Source: Malachius bipustulatus (Eukaryota > Arthropoda > Insecta > Coleoptera > Melyridae). From it: a DNA stretch of 64,000 bases. The stretch is taken from contig OU342632.1 in NCBI GenBank assembly GCA_910589415.1, positions 47,047,341 to 47,111,340 on the forward strand, in the 5' to 3' direction. Both the position numbers and the translations under genes were made by a program. A model generated the notes under the pieces. That model was not told the DNA's origin. It did not search any database and was given only the letters and a program-made list of their open reading frames with translations. Positions 33,678 through 43,532 of this stretch are shown here, in pieces (within the stretch, counting starts at the first letter, position 1; every line of letters starts with the position of its first letter).

Positions 33678-33836
33678 TCTTATTGATTATGAATAAAACA
33701 CTAATGTTTTATAAAATTCTACTGTATATTGATCGATGATAGAAACGTAATATGATAGTAATAATAATGCGTTTCTATCATCGATCAATAACAGTAGAAT
33801 TTTATAAAACATTAGTGTTTTATTCATAATCAATAA
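33678..33836. repeat. Near-perfect hairpin (about 68-bp arms)
   Basis: CTTATTGATTATGAATAAAA to TGATAGAAACG is repeated in inverse orientation after a 22-bp spacer, with only a one-to-three-base difference at TATATTGATC/GATCAATAAC. It lies between two TA-CAGGGTG repeat ends (33591, 33892), so it may be the core of a foldback MITE. Confidence 0.75.
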
Positions 33837-34402
33837 GTATGCAGAGATTCTACGAAGTAAGGGTTGAAAACATACATTTTATACAGGGTGTCCTTTTTCT
33901 AAACTTCTTCTTCTTCTTCTTCTTCTTTAATCTTTTTGGTCTTTAGCTTACTTAAAAGCTATTTGACCAGCCCATTCTGTGTTTGATTTTTTTGAAATCA
34001 TCAGGGTACCCAGCTAAGGGTGTCTGAGATGTCTCATCCCCTGAATGAGTTGAGTGTAGTATATTCACGTTATGTTACTTTACTTTTACTTGTGTCTTAA
34101 TCCTCCACTGGTGGGTACTTGATGGTTATTGTTAGTAGGGACAGATAGCACAAACACAGGAAAAGACCCTTCACGCTCAGGGGCAACAGCTGAGCGACTT
34201 GGACATTCCCGAAAGTTGCCTCAGGATTGAGAGCCCTTATGAAATATAAAGATGGGATCTGTAAACAAAAGGTGGGCAATAGATTATTTAATCACAGTCT
34301 TAATTATTTAATAGTATGTTAATATTTGATTTTAACTGTCGTTTATGTATAAACTGGTTGTATTCAGCACATCGTAGACTTGATCGAGTTTAGTTTCCCA
34401 GT

Positions 34403-37400
34403 CTAAACCTTGATTTTGTTGTAGTCTATGAAATTAAGGATGATTTTTTGACATTTTCTGTTCATTTCTCGTAGTATTGATTGCAGATTTGTAGGTAGTG
34501 TAAGGCCATTGTTACCAAGGTCAAAGTATAAGTCGTAGTTTGCTATTTTGTTTATCGGACATTCCAGTAATTGATGTGTGATACTTCCATACCCTCCACA
34601 TTCGCAATATGGATGTTCTAATATGCCTATCCTATGCAGGTGGGCTTCGCTTAGGCAATGACCTGATCTTAGACGGATTATTGTGGTGATGTGTCTTCTA
34701 TTTTTCACTTTACATGTTGCGAACCATGGTTTTTTGGGGAAGATCTCTTGGATGGACTTGTACCATTTGCCTTTTTCTCTGAATTTCTGTTTCCATTCAT
34801 TTTCCCAGTTTGTGAGGACAATTTTTCTAAATTCTGGATATATTTCATTTATGTCTGGTTTGATGTTTAGGGGAACGGTCAGAATTCTTCCTGTATTGGC
34901 TAACTTGTCTGCCATTTCGTTTCCCATGATTCTCGAGTGACCTGGGATCCAACATATTTTAAATATGAAACCTTTGTCTTTGGCGTGAAGTAGTAATCGT
35001 CTTGTCGTTAAGGAAATACAGTCGTCTCTTGTATTAAGTCCGCAATTATCAAGCTTTTTGATGGCACTGAGTGAATCAGTTAAGATTAGGTTTTTCTTTG
35101 AATTTTTACACATTGCAATACCTATACCTTTGAATATTGCCATTGTTTCGGCAGTGCATATTTGTAGATGATTAGGCAGTCTTGCGGAAAATGAGATGTT
35201 TAATTCTGTGCTGTATATCCCCAACCCCGACCTTTCATTAATTTTGGATGCGTCAGTGTATATTAGGTTATAGTTTTCGAGTTTATAGTTTTCGATTTGT
35301 CGCATGAATTCGCTGTCAACGTTCGGGTCATTTTTGTCAAGTCTTAAGTTAACGATATCTATTTCAGTTACCTGATATTTGTAATCTGTCTCGAAGCAAG
35401 GTAGCAGGTTGGCCCTTTTAAAGTTGCTTTCATATCTTACTATTATTGGCAAGGTGTCTACCAGATAGGGGCTTTTTTTGTTGTTCCAGTATTTGTTTCC
35501 TGAGTTGAATTCTATGTGTATGGATCTTATGATTGGTATTAGAGGGTGTTTTTTATATCTGATTATTTTGCTGTAAAATTTGAGTGCCAGCCATTTACGT
35601 CTTTCCTGGAGTGGTAGTTCTCCGCTTTCCGCTAGAATAACATTTGTCGGTGTTGATTTCATTAATCCTGTGATGGCTCTGAGGGCTTTGTATTGTGTGG
35701 AGTTCATTTTATTTTCGAGGGATTTTTGTGTGCGGTTAAGCAGAATGCTTCCAAAGTCTAAATGTGATCTCACCATGCTATAATATATCAACATCAGGAT
35801 CTTCGGGTCAGAGCCCCACCCAACTCCTGATAGTGTCCTAATTATGTTTATACCCTGATTAGCTTTTTTGATCATATTGTTAACGTGAGGTTTCCAGTTA
35901 AGGGATTCGTTGAGGGTAATGCCTAAGTATCGTACATTTGATTTTCTAGATATTTCGACGGGTCCTATTTTAATTTTAGGGTCTGGAATTCTTGATTTTC
36001 CCTTCCTGAACCATACGTATTCTGTTTTTGTTGGTGATATTGTGAGATCATGGTCAGCGAGCCAGGTATCTATTAGGTCTAGTGCCGTATTGATTTGTCT
36101 GGTCATGTCAGAAATGTCTTGTCCTTGTGTAAAAATTACTAGATCATCTGCATATGATAGCAGTGTTACTTTATCAGGGATGATTTGAAATATGTTTCTG
36201 AGGTATATATTAAATAGTAGTGGACTTAATGGGGATCCCTGTGCTAGGCCTTTGTTGGCTATTTGCGGTCCATGAATTTGGTTGTCTTTGTCTTTGATGT
36301 AGATTTTTCTGTAAGTTAAGATATTGTAAATTAGGTTAGCGTATTTTGGTGAAATTTTAAGTTCTCTAATATATTTGTGTAATATGGATAGGTTGACGTT
36401 ATCGTATGCTGCTTTAAGGTCTATAAAACAGGCTAAGACAGTTTCTTTCCTGGAGAATGCGAGTTGTATTGTGGATGTTAGAAGTGTGGTGTTATCGTAG
36501 ATGCTCATACCTTTCCGGAAACCTGTTTGATATTTGTTGAATGTTTCTGAGTTTTCTAGAGTCCATTCAATTCTATTTTTAATGATAAATTCTAGAGTTT
36601 TGAGTAGGCAAGATGATAGTACTATGGGTCTGTAATGGTCTGGATTATTCTGCTGTTTATTAGGCTTCAAAATTGGTATGACGAGGTATTCTTTCCATGG
36701 TTCTGGGATAGTTTGATGCGTAATGCAGGCATTGTATATTTTACATAGGGTGGACATGGCGTTGTTCGGTAAGTGCTTCATTATTGAGTAGGAGATTTCA
36801 TCCGTTCCTGTTGCTGTGTCTTTTTTTGTTTTAATAAATTTTTTAATTTCACTTATTTGTATCGGGGGGAATCGATCTTCTGGTGTTGCCAGTTCGAATT
36901 CCGGGTCTATGTTACAGCTGCAGATTCTGTTTAGTATTTCTTTTGCTATATTTTCCTCCGGTAATAGGCTCTTAAATGACTGGGTATTATTGCTTGAGAA
37001 TTTTCTAATTGTTTTCCAGACTTGCGAAATGTCTGTCTCTCTATTTAAAGAGCTGCAAAAGTCTTTGAATTTTTCTTTTTTTTTCTTCCTAAGTAGTCTT
37101 CTTGTTTTCGCTATTATATTTTTTGTAGTTAAGTAGTTTTCTAATGTGGGTCTATCTTTAAATTTCTCCAATTGGTTTCTTCTTTCATTTATCGCAGTTT
37201 GACATGAGTCATCCCACCAAGCAGCTATTTTTCGAGGGCAATCGAAATTCCTTTGTTTGTATCTGGGTATATATTTTTCTGCTGCGTCATTTATTCTCTC
37301 AAAAAACATGTTGTATTCTTGAATTTCTTCGGTGTTTGAAAAGGCTATATCAACTGTTTCCTCAAATTCCTCCCAATTAGCTTTTTTGAAGTTTCTTCTG

Positions 37401-38083
37401 GTTGCGTATATTGTGTTTGTTATTTTCTGGGGTTGGTCCATAGTTACCATGGTTGGATAGTGATTACTGAATCCACAGTCGTCAATTCTTTCCCATTTTG
37501 ATTTCAATGCTAGGTGTGAGTTTAGTATTGTTAGATCCAAAGGGCCACCGTGATGATTCGGATTGTGTAATGTAGTTGTTGTTCCATCATTTAATACTAC
37601 CATGTTATCCTCTAGTATTGTATCCGCTATGTACCTTCCATTATAATTGTCTCTAGCTCCGCCCCACAAGCTATGATGAGCGTTAAAGTCTCCCATTATC
37701 AGTAGGTCTCCTGTTAGATTGTCTGTTGTATTTTTCCAAAAATTACTGGGGATTTTCTCTTGTGGTGGACAATAGACTCCCATAATATTGAGGTTGTTTA
37801 TTTTGATTGTTATATACTGGCATTTATTGCTTGGAGATGTTGTATTGGAGTTGATTGTGGTAAATTTTATGTTGGCTCTGATGAGTATTGCTACTCCCCC
37901 GTATCCGTCTTCTCTGTCTGCTCTTATAATTTCAAAGTTGTATACTTTGAAGGAATGATTGGCTTTTAGCCATGTTTCGTTTAAAATTACTACGTCAGGG
38001 TTATAATCCCTCATCAGCATTATTAAATTATGTTTATTTGCATTTACACTTCGAATGTTCCATTGTATAATTTTTAGGTGCAT
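34403..38083 (-). CDS. ORF2 polyprotein: APE endonuclease, reverse transcriptase, RNase H
   Basis: An intact 1226-codon frame starting MHLKIIQWNIRSVNANK. Residues about 1-225 are the APE-like endonuclease (NIRSVN, NETWL, GDFNAHHSLWGG, SNHYPT). Residues about 420-690 are the RT with GFRKGMSIYDN, FIDLKAAYDNV, GLAQGSPLSPLLF and the catalytic YADD at about 645. Residues about 940-1065 are RNase H (IYTDAS, AETMAI, LTDSLSAI, GHSRIMGNEMADKLAN). A C-terminal CxC...H...C motif (CECGGYGSITHQLLEC) follows. It performs target-primed reverse transcription. ORF2 begins 10 bases after the ORF1 stop, suggesting coupled re-initiation. Confidence 0.93.
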   Translation of the reverse strand: MHLKIIQWNIRSVNANKHNLIMLMRDYNPDVVILNETWLKANHSFKVYNFEIIRADREDGYGGVAILIRANIKFTTINSNTTSPSNKCQYITIKINNLNIMGVYCPPQEKIPSNFWKNTTDNLTGDLLIMGDFNAHHSLWGGARDNYNGRYIADTILEDNMVVLNDGTTTTLHNPNHHGGPLDLTILNSHLALKSKWERIDDCGFSNHYPTMVTMDQPQKITNTIYATRRNFKKANWEEFEETVDIAFSNTEEIQEYNMFFERINDAAEKYIPRYKQRNFDCPRKIAAWWDDSCQTAINERRNQLEKFKDRPTLENYLTTKNIIAKTRRLLRKKKKEKFKDFCSSLNRETDISQVWKTIRKFSSNNTQSFKSLLPEENIAKEILNRICSCNIDPEFELATPEDRFPPIQISEIKKFIKTKKDTATGTDEISYSIMKHLPNNAMSTLCKIYNACITHQTIPEPWKEYLVIPILKPNKQQNNPDHYRPIVLSSCLLKTLEFIIKNRIEWTLENSETFNKYQTGFRKGMSIYDNTTLLTSTIQLAFSRKETVLACFIDLKAAYDNVNLSILHKYIRELKISPKYANLIYNILTYRKIYIKDKDNQIHGPQIANKGLAQGSPLSPLLFNIYLRNIFQIIPDKVTLLSYADDLVIFTQGQDISDMTRQINTALDLIDTWLADHDLTISPTKTEYVWFRKGKSRIPDPKIKIGPVEISRKSNVRYLGITLNESLNWKPHVNNMIKKANQGINIIRTLSGVGWGSDPKILMLIYYSMVRSHLDFGSILLNRTQKSLENKMNSTQYKALRAITGLMKSTPTNVILAESGELPLQERRKWLALKFYSKIIRYKKHPLIPIIRSIHIEFNSGNKYWNNKKSPYLVDTLPIIVRYESNFKRANLLPCFETDYKYQVTEIDIVNLRLDKNDPNVDSEFMRQIENYKLENYNLIYTDASKINERSGLGIYSTELNISFSARLPNHLQICTAETMAIFKGIGIAMCKNSKKNLILTDSLSAIKKLDNCGLNTRDDCISLTTRRLLLHAKDKGFIFKICWIPGHSRIMGNEMADKLANTGRILTVPLNIKPDINEIYPEFRKIVLTNWENEWKQKFREKGKWYKSIQEIFPKKPWFATCKVKNRRHITTIIRLRSGHCLSEAHLHRIGILEHPYCECGGYGSITHQLLECPINKIANYDLYFDLGNNGLTLPTNLQSILREMNRKCQKIILNFIDYNKIKV

Positions 38084-38093
38084 TGTCTAGAAA

Positions 38094-39395
38094 TCAATAT
38101 GATGATAGTTCACTGTCAGAGATTTGTGATTTACTACTATCTGTTATTACATTTTCATTTTCTTGCTGAGAGAGAGATTGTTGGTGTTGGAATATTTCTT
38201 CAAATTGATTAAAGTCCATAGTGTGTTCGCTTGTTTTATGAGTTGTTATTTTCGGTTCCATTTCCTTAGATTGAGTTGGAAATTTTTCTGTTGTTGATAT
38301 TTTTGGGTTTGTGTTATCTCTTTCACGTCCATCTGGGGTATCAAGGCAGGACCGGTGTAAGGATACATCATATCCCCCCTGCATTTGTTCTCTTTTTTTC
38401 TTCGGTGGTGATAATGTGCTTCTTGTTCGTTTGCATTTTATGATAGTTGATGGGGATTGGCGAGGAATAGGCGGTTTGTTGACAGGTAGAGCTGGGAAGT
38501 CAGACGGGTGTAGTCTGAACTGTGGTTTCGGGAGGTATGTTTTGGTTATTTTTGTTGATGCCTCAAAGTACGATATGTTTTCATATGCCATTGTTTTTTT
38601 TATTTCTTTCTGCCTCTGAAATTCAGGGCATGTTTTGCTAGTTGATTTGTGTTTGTCGCTCTTACAGAAAAAACATTTTATTATTTCGCACTGATACTCA
38701 TCTGCATGTATCTCGGCACATTTTTGGCACTTTTTTTTCCCCCTACACTGTCCACTTGTGTGGCCGTAGAGTAGGCAGGAAAAACATTGCGTGACTGGGG
38801 CTATGTATGGGTTAATTCTGACTGGTAAATTATAAATGTTGACGTGTCTTGGTAATGTTGTCCCATGGAATGTAAATAATACCGATGTTGTTGGTTCGTA
38901 TTTGATGATTTTTTTCCCGTTTTCATCTTTTTTGTCTGTGATTGTTCGTCTGTTTAGTCGTTTTATGTCCAATATCTCAATAGGTGATTTTATATATTGT
39001 TTCAGGTCTGATGTATCAATGTCTAAATCTATTCTCAGAGCTACCCCTTTGCAGGAGACTCTGTGGTAAGGGATGTAAACATTATAATAACCTAGCTGGT
39101 TTAATTTCTCATTTTCAACAAACTTATTTGCGGCTTTATAATTATCAAATCTGACATTGATTCTATCAGTGCCCTTTGATTCTAATTTGACAATATCTTT
39201 AAGGTTCATTTTATATAGCTCTCTTGCCATCGAGAGACGACTGTACTTTCCGATATGTAGATTACCGTCTTTTTTTGTCTCCATAAATACTTCGAATGGA
39301 GATAAGCTGTCAGGTCTATACTTTGCAATAATTTTTTTCTTGGTTCGATCTTCCACGTCTCTGTTTTCTCCCATTTTACCCGGATAAGCAATCAA
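38094..39395 (-). CDS. ORF1 nucleic-acid-binding (Gag-like) protein with zinc knuckles
   Basis: An intact 433-codon frame starting MIAYPGKMGENRDVEDR; a second Met seven residues later is an alternative start. The middle carries three knuckle-like motifs, CFSCLLYGHTSGQC, CQKCAEIHADEYQC and CFFCKSDKHKSTSKTC, followed by PEFQRQKEIKK, the arrangement of I-type ORF1 proteins that package element RNA. The C-terminal third is polar and rich in Ser, Gln and Glu. It directly precedes ORF2. Confidence 0.9.
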   Translation of the reverse strand: MIAYPGKMGENRDVEDRTKKKIIAKYRPDSLSPFEVFMETKKDGNLHIGKYSRLSMARELYKMNLKDIVKLESKGTDRINVRFDNYKAANKFVENEKLNQLGYYNVYIPYHRVSCKGVALRIDLDIDTSDLKQYIKSPIEILDIKRLNRRTITDKKDENGKKIIKYEPTTSVLFTFHGTTLPRHVNIYNLPVRINPYIAPVTQCFSCLLYGHTSGQCRGKKKCQKCAEIHADEYQCEIIKCFFCKSDKHKSTSKTCPEFQRQKEIKKTMAYENISYFEASTKITKTYLPKPQFRLHPSDFPALPVNKPPIPRQSPSTIIKCKRTRSTLSPPKKKREQMQGGYDVSLHRSCLDTPDGRERDNTNPKISTTEKFPTQSKEMEPKITTHKTSEHTMDFNQFEEIFQHQQSLSQQENENVITDSSKSQISDSELSSY

Positions 39396-39799
39396 AAAAT
39401 ATATTTTTAAGTTGACTTACCTAACTAGAAGGATAAAAGGTTACACAAGGATAGTGTTAGTATGCCACCAAGTTTAATTTTCTCACTTACGAAAATTCCG
39501 AAATTGCTAGCGTGTTGACTTCACCGTGGTCAACATGCGAATCTGTTTCTAAACTTTAAATCGAAATGGAAGTCAAATTTAAACAACCTCCACTGGCAAA
39601 GCACATGATTTGACATAGCTATAACGATAGTGTTTGCTTTTTAATTTTTTTGGTAAATATGTACATTAGCGGCATAGATATAGGGCGAAATGGCTTATAC
39701 TATCGGATAGCTCGTGTCTGTAGGAGTATCAAGGTACCATTGAATTTTTGCGGCGGCAAGTAATAGTCGAGATATAAGGCCTTAAAGTGTCATCCTTGC

Positions 39800-40610
39800 C
39801 CTAATACGTGTATTCGTACATATGCGCTCGAACAGTCCATCGTCGTGTGTCCGACGGAGAAGCGAGCTTCCTTGGAAATCCCTATGACGCTCTGGGAGCG
39901 GTGCATGAGCGGAGATATCGATTCACGTTGGCTTTGAATCTCTGTAGGTTGTATACTTCGGGAAACACGCCCTTTAGAATGCTATTCTAAAGTGATGCGG
40001 TTCTATACATAAAAGAAGTCTGAAATAGGGTGGTACGAGGTGTAACGAGCTGAACCTGATACGGATGAGCGTCTGCGGCTCGACGTGTATTTCTGCCCGG
40101 TCTTGATCTTGGTGGGATCAAGCGGGCCACGTCTTTTGAACACTTTTCATTAAAATATCTGTAGAACAGACTCAGGTCAGCTACTCTTCTTCGATGTTCG
40201 AGAGTGTCTAAATTTTTTGTCAAATCTGGGTCCCCAATCAAGCGGATGGCTCTTTTCTGAATAGAGTCGAGTAGTCTCAGCGTATGTTTAGGAGCTGAGC
40301 CCCAAATATGTGAGCAGTACTTCAAGGATGGTCGGATTTGAGCCTTGTATAAGAGGAGAAGCTGTTGTGGTGTATAAAATTTCTTCGTGCGGAAGAGTGT
40401 TCCAAGCTTTTGAGAAGCACTCTTCGCCAGACCTGCAACATGATCATGCCAAGACATGTTCGCTCCAAGGCTCACTCCAAGTAAACGAAGAGATGACGCT
40501 GGGGTAAGAGTGTATCCCGCCATCATCATATATCTGGCTCCAAAACGTTGGTCTTTTTGGAGAAGATGGCTGCTTGGGTTTTTCCAGCATTAAATTGGAC
40601 TTGCGGTTTC
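39800..40610 (-). pseudogene. 5'-truncated non-LTR retrotransposon, RT C-terminal fragment
   Basis: Read from about 40610 down, FNAGKTQAAIFSKK is followed by an open segment (40529-39987: SLRLLGVSLG, WHDHVAGLAKSASQKLGTLF, IRPSLKYCSHIWG, DSIQKRAIRLIGD), the thumb and C-terminal part of a Jockey/CR1-like RT. After FMYRTASL a Trp codon is TAG, and similarity continues as NSILKGVFPEVYNLQRFKAN. It is a different family from the adjacent I element. Older and inactive. Confidence 0.8.
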
Positions 40611-40624
40611 TATCGCCCCAAGTT

Positions 40625-41200
40625 AGAAAAGTTAGTTAGCCGGAAAAGCTTCCTTTTCAAAATACAGGTTGAAGTTTTGGGAAAAAAATAATGTTTTGTG
40701 AATATTGTCAAAACGGCTGCTTTAAGAAAATTGAAATTTGGCACGCAGCATGAGCTAAGTATCTTTCATGATCTACGGCTTATGGTGATAAATTGCGAAA
40801 AATAAGAAAGCCTGAATTATCTCGAAAACTTGTGAAAAAAATTAAAGAGTGCTTTTTTGTTCTAAAAAGCATATGGGGCATTGAATATTATTATTAAATT
40901 TGCCATAGTCAGTGGCGTCAATTTTTTTTTTTTTTTTGAAAAGGGGCAATGGCACGCACCCATATCTCTGCCGCTGGTTTTCGCAATTTATCACCATAAG
41001 CCGTAAATCATGAAAGATACTTAGCTCATGCTTCGTGTCAAATGCAAATTTTTTTAAAGCAGCCGTTTTGACAATATTCACAAGACATAATTTTTGAAAA
41101 GGAAGCTTTCCCGGCTATACGTGTATTAGAGAAACTGGCATTATTTTAACGTTATCTATCGTTTGGTAAAGTCCTGACGTTTTTAAGTTGGACCACCCTG
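40625..41200. mobile_element. Foldback MITE interrupting the Harbinger transposase gene
   Basis: Arms at about 40650-40800 and 40975-41115 are inverted copies (AAGCTTCCTTTTC, GTCAAAACGGCTGCTTTAA, ATGAGCTAAGTATCTTTCATGA). The right end is CCACCCTG|TATA at 41200, cutting the transposase reading frame. The left end is unclear, abutting the RT fragment. A 16-base T run lies in the loop. Confidence 0.65.
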
Positions 41201-41202
41201 TA

Positions 41203-41764
41203 TACCTGATTTAGTTTCCAATACTCTCGCCGTTTGTTGTCTTTTATTTTCACTCGGCCACGTAATTAAATCACCCCTTAGGCTTGCTATTAAGGATATC
41301 ATATTGAAAAATATTTGATGGGAAGTACTTTTTGACATATTAAATCTATCTCCAGCTGCAAGAAAACTTTCGGGTTTTGATAATATCCATATTGTGAATA
41401 ACAATTTTTTTTCAAATGGTACTCGTTCGTTAACGATCTCAGCATTCGCTTGTTGAAGTCGGGTTTTCAAATTCTGAAATAATTATTTTGCAATTTATTT
41501 AAATTCAATAAAATATATGGTCTTTATCTCTAGATTTACATGAAATGTTGCTCTATTCATTCTGAAATGACTATGAAAATCATCAAGGGTGTAGTGTGGC
41601 ACAATACTTTCATAATATTCGTCGTTTCGAACAGGTTCAACTCTCTGGGGTTCCACTATGTTCGCTGGCTGAATTAAATTTCTGATTGCGACATTAATCA
41701 CTTCCAGCTGTAAATCATCTTCAGCTAGCTCTTCTAAAATAATAATATCTTGCAAATTCATCAT
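41203..41764 (-). pseudogene. Harbinger transposase, N-terminal part only
   Basis: Two exons, 41764-41540 and 41473 down to about 41203, are separated by a 66-bp GT-AG intron, in phase 0. The first has YTLDDFHSHFRMNRATFH, the family's N-terminal region; the second has KKLLFTIWILSKPESFLAAG followed by RFNMSKSTSHQIF, the helix-turn-helix of DDE_Tnp_4-type transposases. The frame is cut at a TA-CAGGGTGG insertion at 41200, and the catalytic DDE region was not found in the rest of the element. Confidence 0.75.
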
Positions 41765-42482
41765 TTTTAATATTATTTATTTCAGTTCAGTTTATTGTCT
41801 GCATATAAATATATTATGAATAAATAAACAAGGAAATTTAAAATTTGAATTTAAGTTAAACGTGTTAATTATCTGTCACGTGCCCGAAAATGTCATATGT
41901 CATTCGATCTCAACAGTGCGTTCAGACGATTTCCAACATGCTGCGACAACTAACACTCAACCGTTTTGCGCTGCTATTCAACAGTTGACGTCAGGTGAAC
42001 GTACCCATTGAAGCCGTTTCGAAGTTACAGGCATTTGTTTAAAACAACATTCAAATACCCCTCACCACTTTATTTCGAAAGATAGAGAAAAATTGTTTCT
42101 ATAAAAAATGTTAGACTTTAAGATAACATTAAAACGCAACTACTTTTTTGTTACATTCATTGGGGAAAATCACAAGAAACGTAACTTTATGTAATTCAAG
42201 ATGGTGCAAACGCCCTCTGGCAGCCATCTTGGAAACTTGAAAATAATTTCCAGCATTTTCCCTTGCCCACTTAACCTATAAAATTTTTTACCGTAACTCT
42301 CTATGATCATTAGTTTCTGAGATACAGCCGCTTACCTCGCTTATTGGCCCACCCTGTACAACGTCATCTAGCTTCTGAGATAATCCCGGCGTCCATTCTT
42401 AATGGTTCACACCCTGTACATAACAAAACTATCCGCCGATAGTGCTTTGAGATAAACTTTGAATTGAAATTGAAACTAAAAC

Positions 42483-42735
42483 TTTTTTTTTAAGAGGGAG
42501 CATCGGTCTTAACTGTAGTTAAGACATAGTCGCTCCACTCTGGTAATATGGCTTCGAGATCGTGCTCATTTTGCTAGACACAATTTTAAATAATGAATAA
42601 TAAATAGTTGAATCAACAAACACAAACAACCATGCCGAGCTGGGATTCTGACCTCAGACGGTGGTAGCGTCAAATCAACGGCTTCAGTCAGCGACCTAAA
42701 CCATATACAGCTACCGCGCGCTCGCACAATTAAAC
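42483..42735 (-). repeat. Possible tRNA-derived SINE with A-tail
   Basis: On the minus strand, GGTAGCTGTATATGG (A-box-like) is followed about 50 bases later by GGTCAGAATCC (B-box-like), both one or two changes from consensus. The segment runs into an oligo-A stretch at 42492-42483. No target duplication was confirmed. A tRNA-related SINE is the likeliest reading. Confidence 0.4.
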
Positions 42736-43142
42736 GTTCAATTATTATCCTATCGTCAACTTAATAATTATTATTATGATTGACTGATCAAGCTGTCAAA
42801 GACCATGAATAGTTAATTAGCTAACTTTGAATAACTTGAAAACAGCTTAGTGACACCATTCCTGCATGAGGGCGCTTCAAAAATCATCGCTCCATTCAAG
42901 GGTAAGTGTCCGGTAATAATATTTTAGCGTATTGTGCCAGGTAAGGCATCTTCTAAAAATATCAAATTGGATCATTTGGTTGCCTAGTACTCCCAGCCCA
43001 ACTCCTATGATGAGAGTAATAAATGCGCTCGCGGATTTTTTGCTGCAAATAGATCTGCAGTGTCGCGAGACTCTTATACAACCATAACCTTAATTTAAAT
43101 TTCAAAACTGAAGTGGTGTCAAGTCAAATTAATCATCATTAC

Positions 43143-43441
43143 CTTGTCGTTTTCTTAAAATATTAGAAAAAAAATCTAACATTGGCCCATCCGCCCATCC
43201 CATGATAGATATCCTGTGATCCACAAAATTCATCAAATATTGCCTTGATCGAAATGAAGCATGAATGTATGCCACTGCCAGATAAAAAATGAAACACAAA
43301 CAATAATAAATAATTGATAGGTGTGTAAGTGAACTACTCCAATCAATGATCTGCAAATCATAGAACAATAAATAAAAACATGACTACTTGCATAATGAAC
43401 TTTGTTGGAGTAAAGAAACTAACCTGGAATAGTAACGACAT
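43143..43441 (-). CDS. Unidentified small membrane protein, first two exons
   Basis: ATG at 43441; exon 1 is 43441-43424 (MSLLFQ, then GTTAGT). Exon 2 is 43350-43143, entered at TTTGCAG and left at CAAG|GTAATG, 69 codons plus one base. Both junctions agree in phase. Exon 2 encodes a hydrophobic segment (IIYYCLCFIFYLAVAYIHA) followed by SFRSRQYLMNFVDHRISIMG and a short tail ending NILRKRQ, so a one-pass membrane protein or N-terminal signal anchor is implied. One compatible last exon starts at about 43077 (after TATAAG) and reads about 21 codons to a TAG near 43012. I recognise no family. Confidence 0.4.
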
Positions 43442-43532
43442 CTGCTGAGTACGTGTGATGCTGAGTTTATTACTAATAATTTCAATTTGGCGTTGGTTGT
43501 ATTTCAAAAGGGGGATGAACAACGTAAGTCGT

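Larger units (their letters stand above)
33903..39600 (-). mobile_element. I-clade non-LTR retrotransposon, apparently complete
   Basis: On the minus strand: a 5' UTR (start uncertain, about 39.4-39.7 kb), ORF1 39395-38094, ORF2 38083-34403, a 3' UTR of about 500 bp and a (GAA)n tail at 33903-33925. Both ORFs are intact. ORF1 with CCHC zinc knuckles, an APE-type endonuclease, RT and an RNase H domain together indicate the I group. The simple-repeat tail also fits. It is inserted within the Harbinger element at 32054-42006. Confidence 0.85.
32054..42006. mobile_element. PIF/Harbinger element with Myb/SANT gene, itself invaded by retrotransposons
   Basis: Inverted ends GGGTACGTTCACC(C/T)GACGTC and ACTGTTGA at 32054 and 42006; flanks AAT/ATT. 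The uninterrupted host sequence AAATCATTGAAG is present at 6236 and 29969 (opposite strand), proving insertion. It carries a Myb/SANT-like gene on the plus strand and the start of a transposase gene on the minus strand, the divergent two-gene layout of Harbinger elements. The middle (about 33.9-41.2 kb) is occupied by later insertions. Confidence 0.85.
29624..42356 (+). mobile_element. Mariner-like transposon with about 690-bp terminal inverted repeats
   Basis: It is bounded by TA (29622-29623 and 42357-42358) with ends CAGGGTGGGCCAATAAGCGAG. The left arm 29624-30313 and the right arm (31709-32053 plus 42007-42356) are near-identical inverted copies. The centre holds a decayed plus-strand transposase gene. 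The right arm is split by a Harbinger element (32054-42006). Without it the element is about 2.8 kb. Another, truncated arm of the family is at 5106. Confidence 0.9.

Noticed and set aside
42890..43070. Minus-strand frame reading KSASAFITLIIGVGLGVLGN near the small membrane gene
   Set aside because: It needs a splice phase that does not match the exon 2 donor; the phase-compatible frame stops after about 20 codons. It cannot be separated from chance without transcripts.
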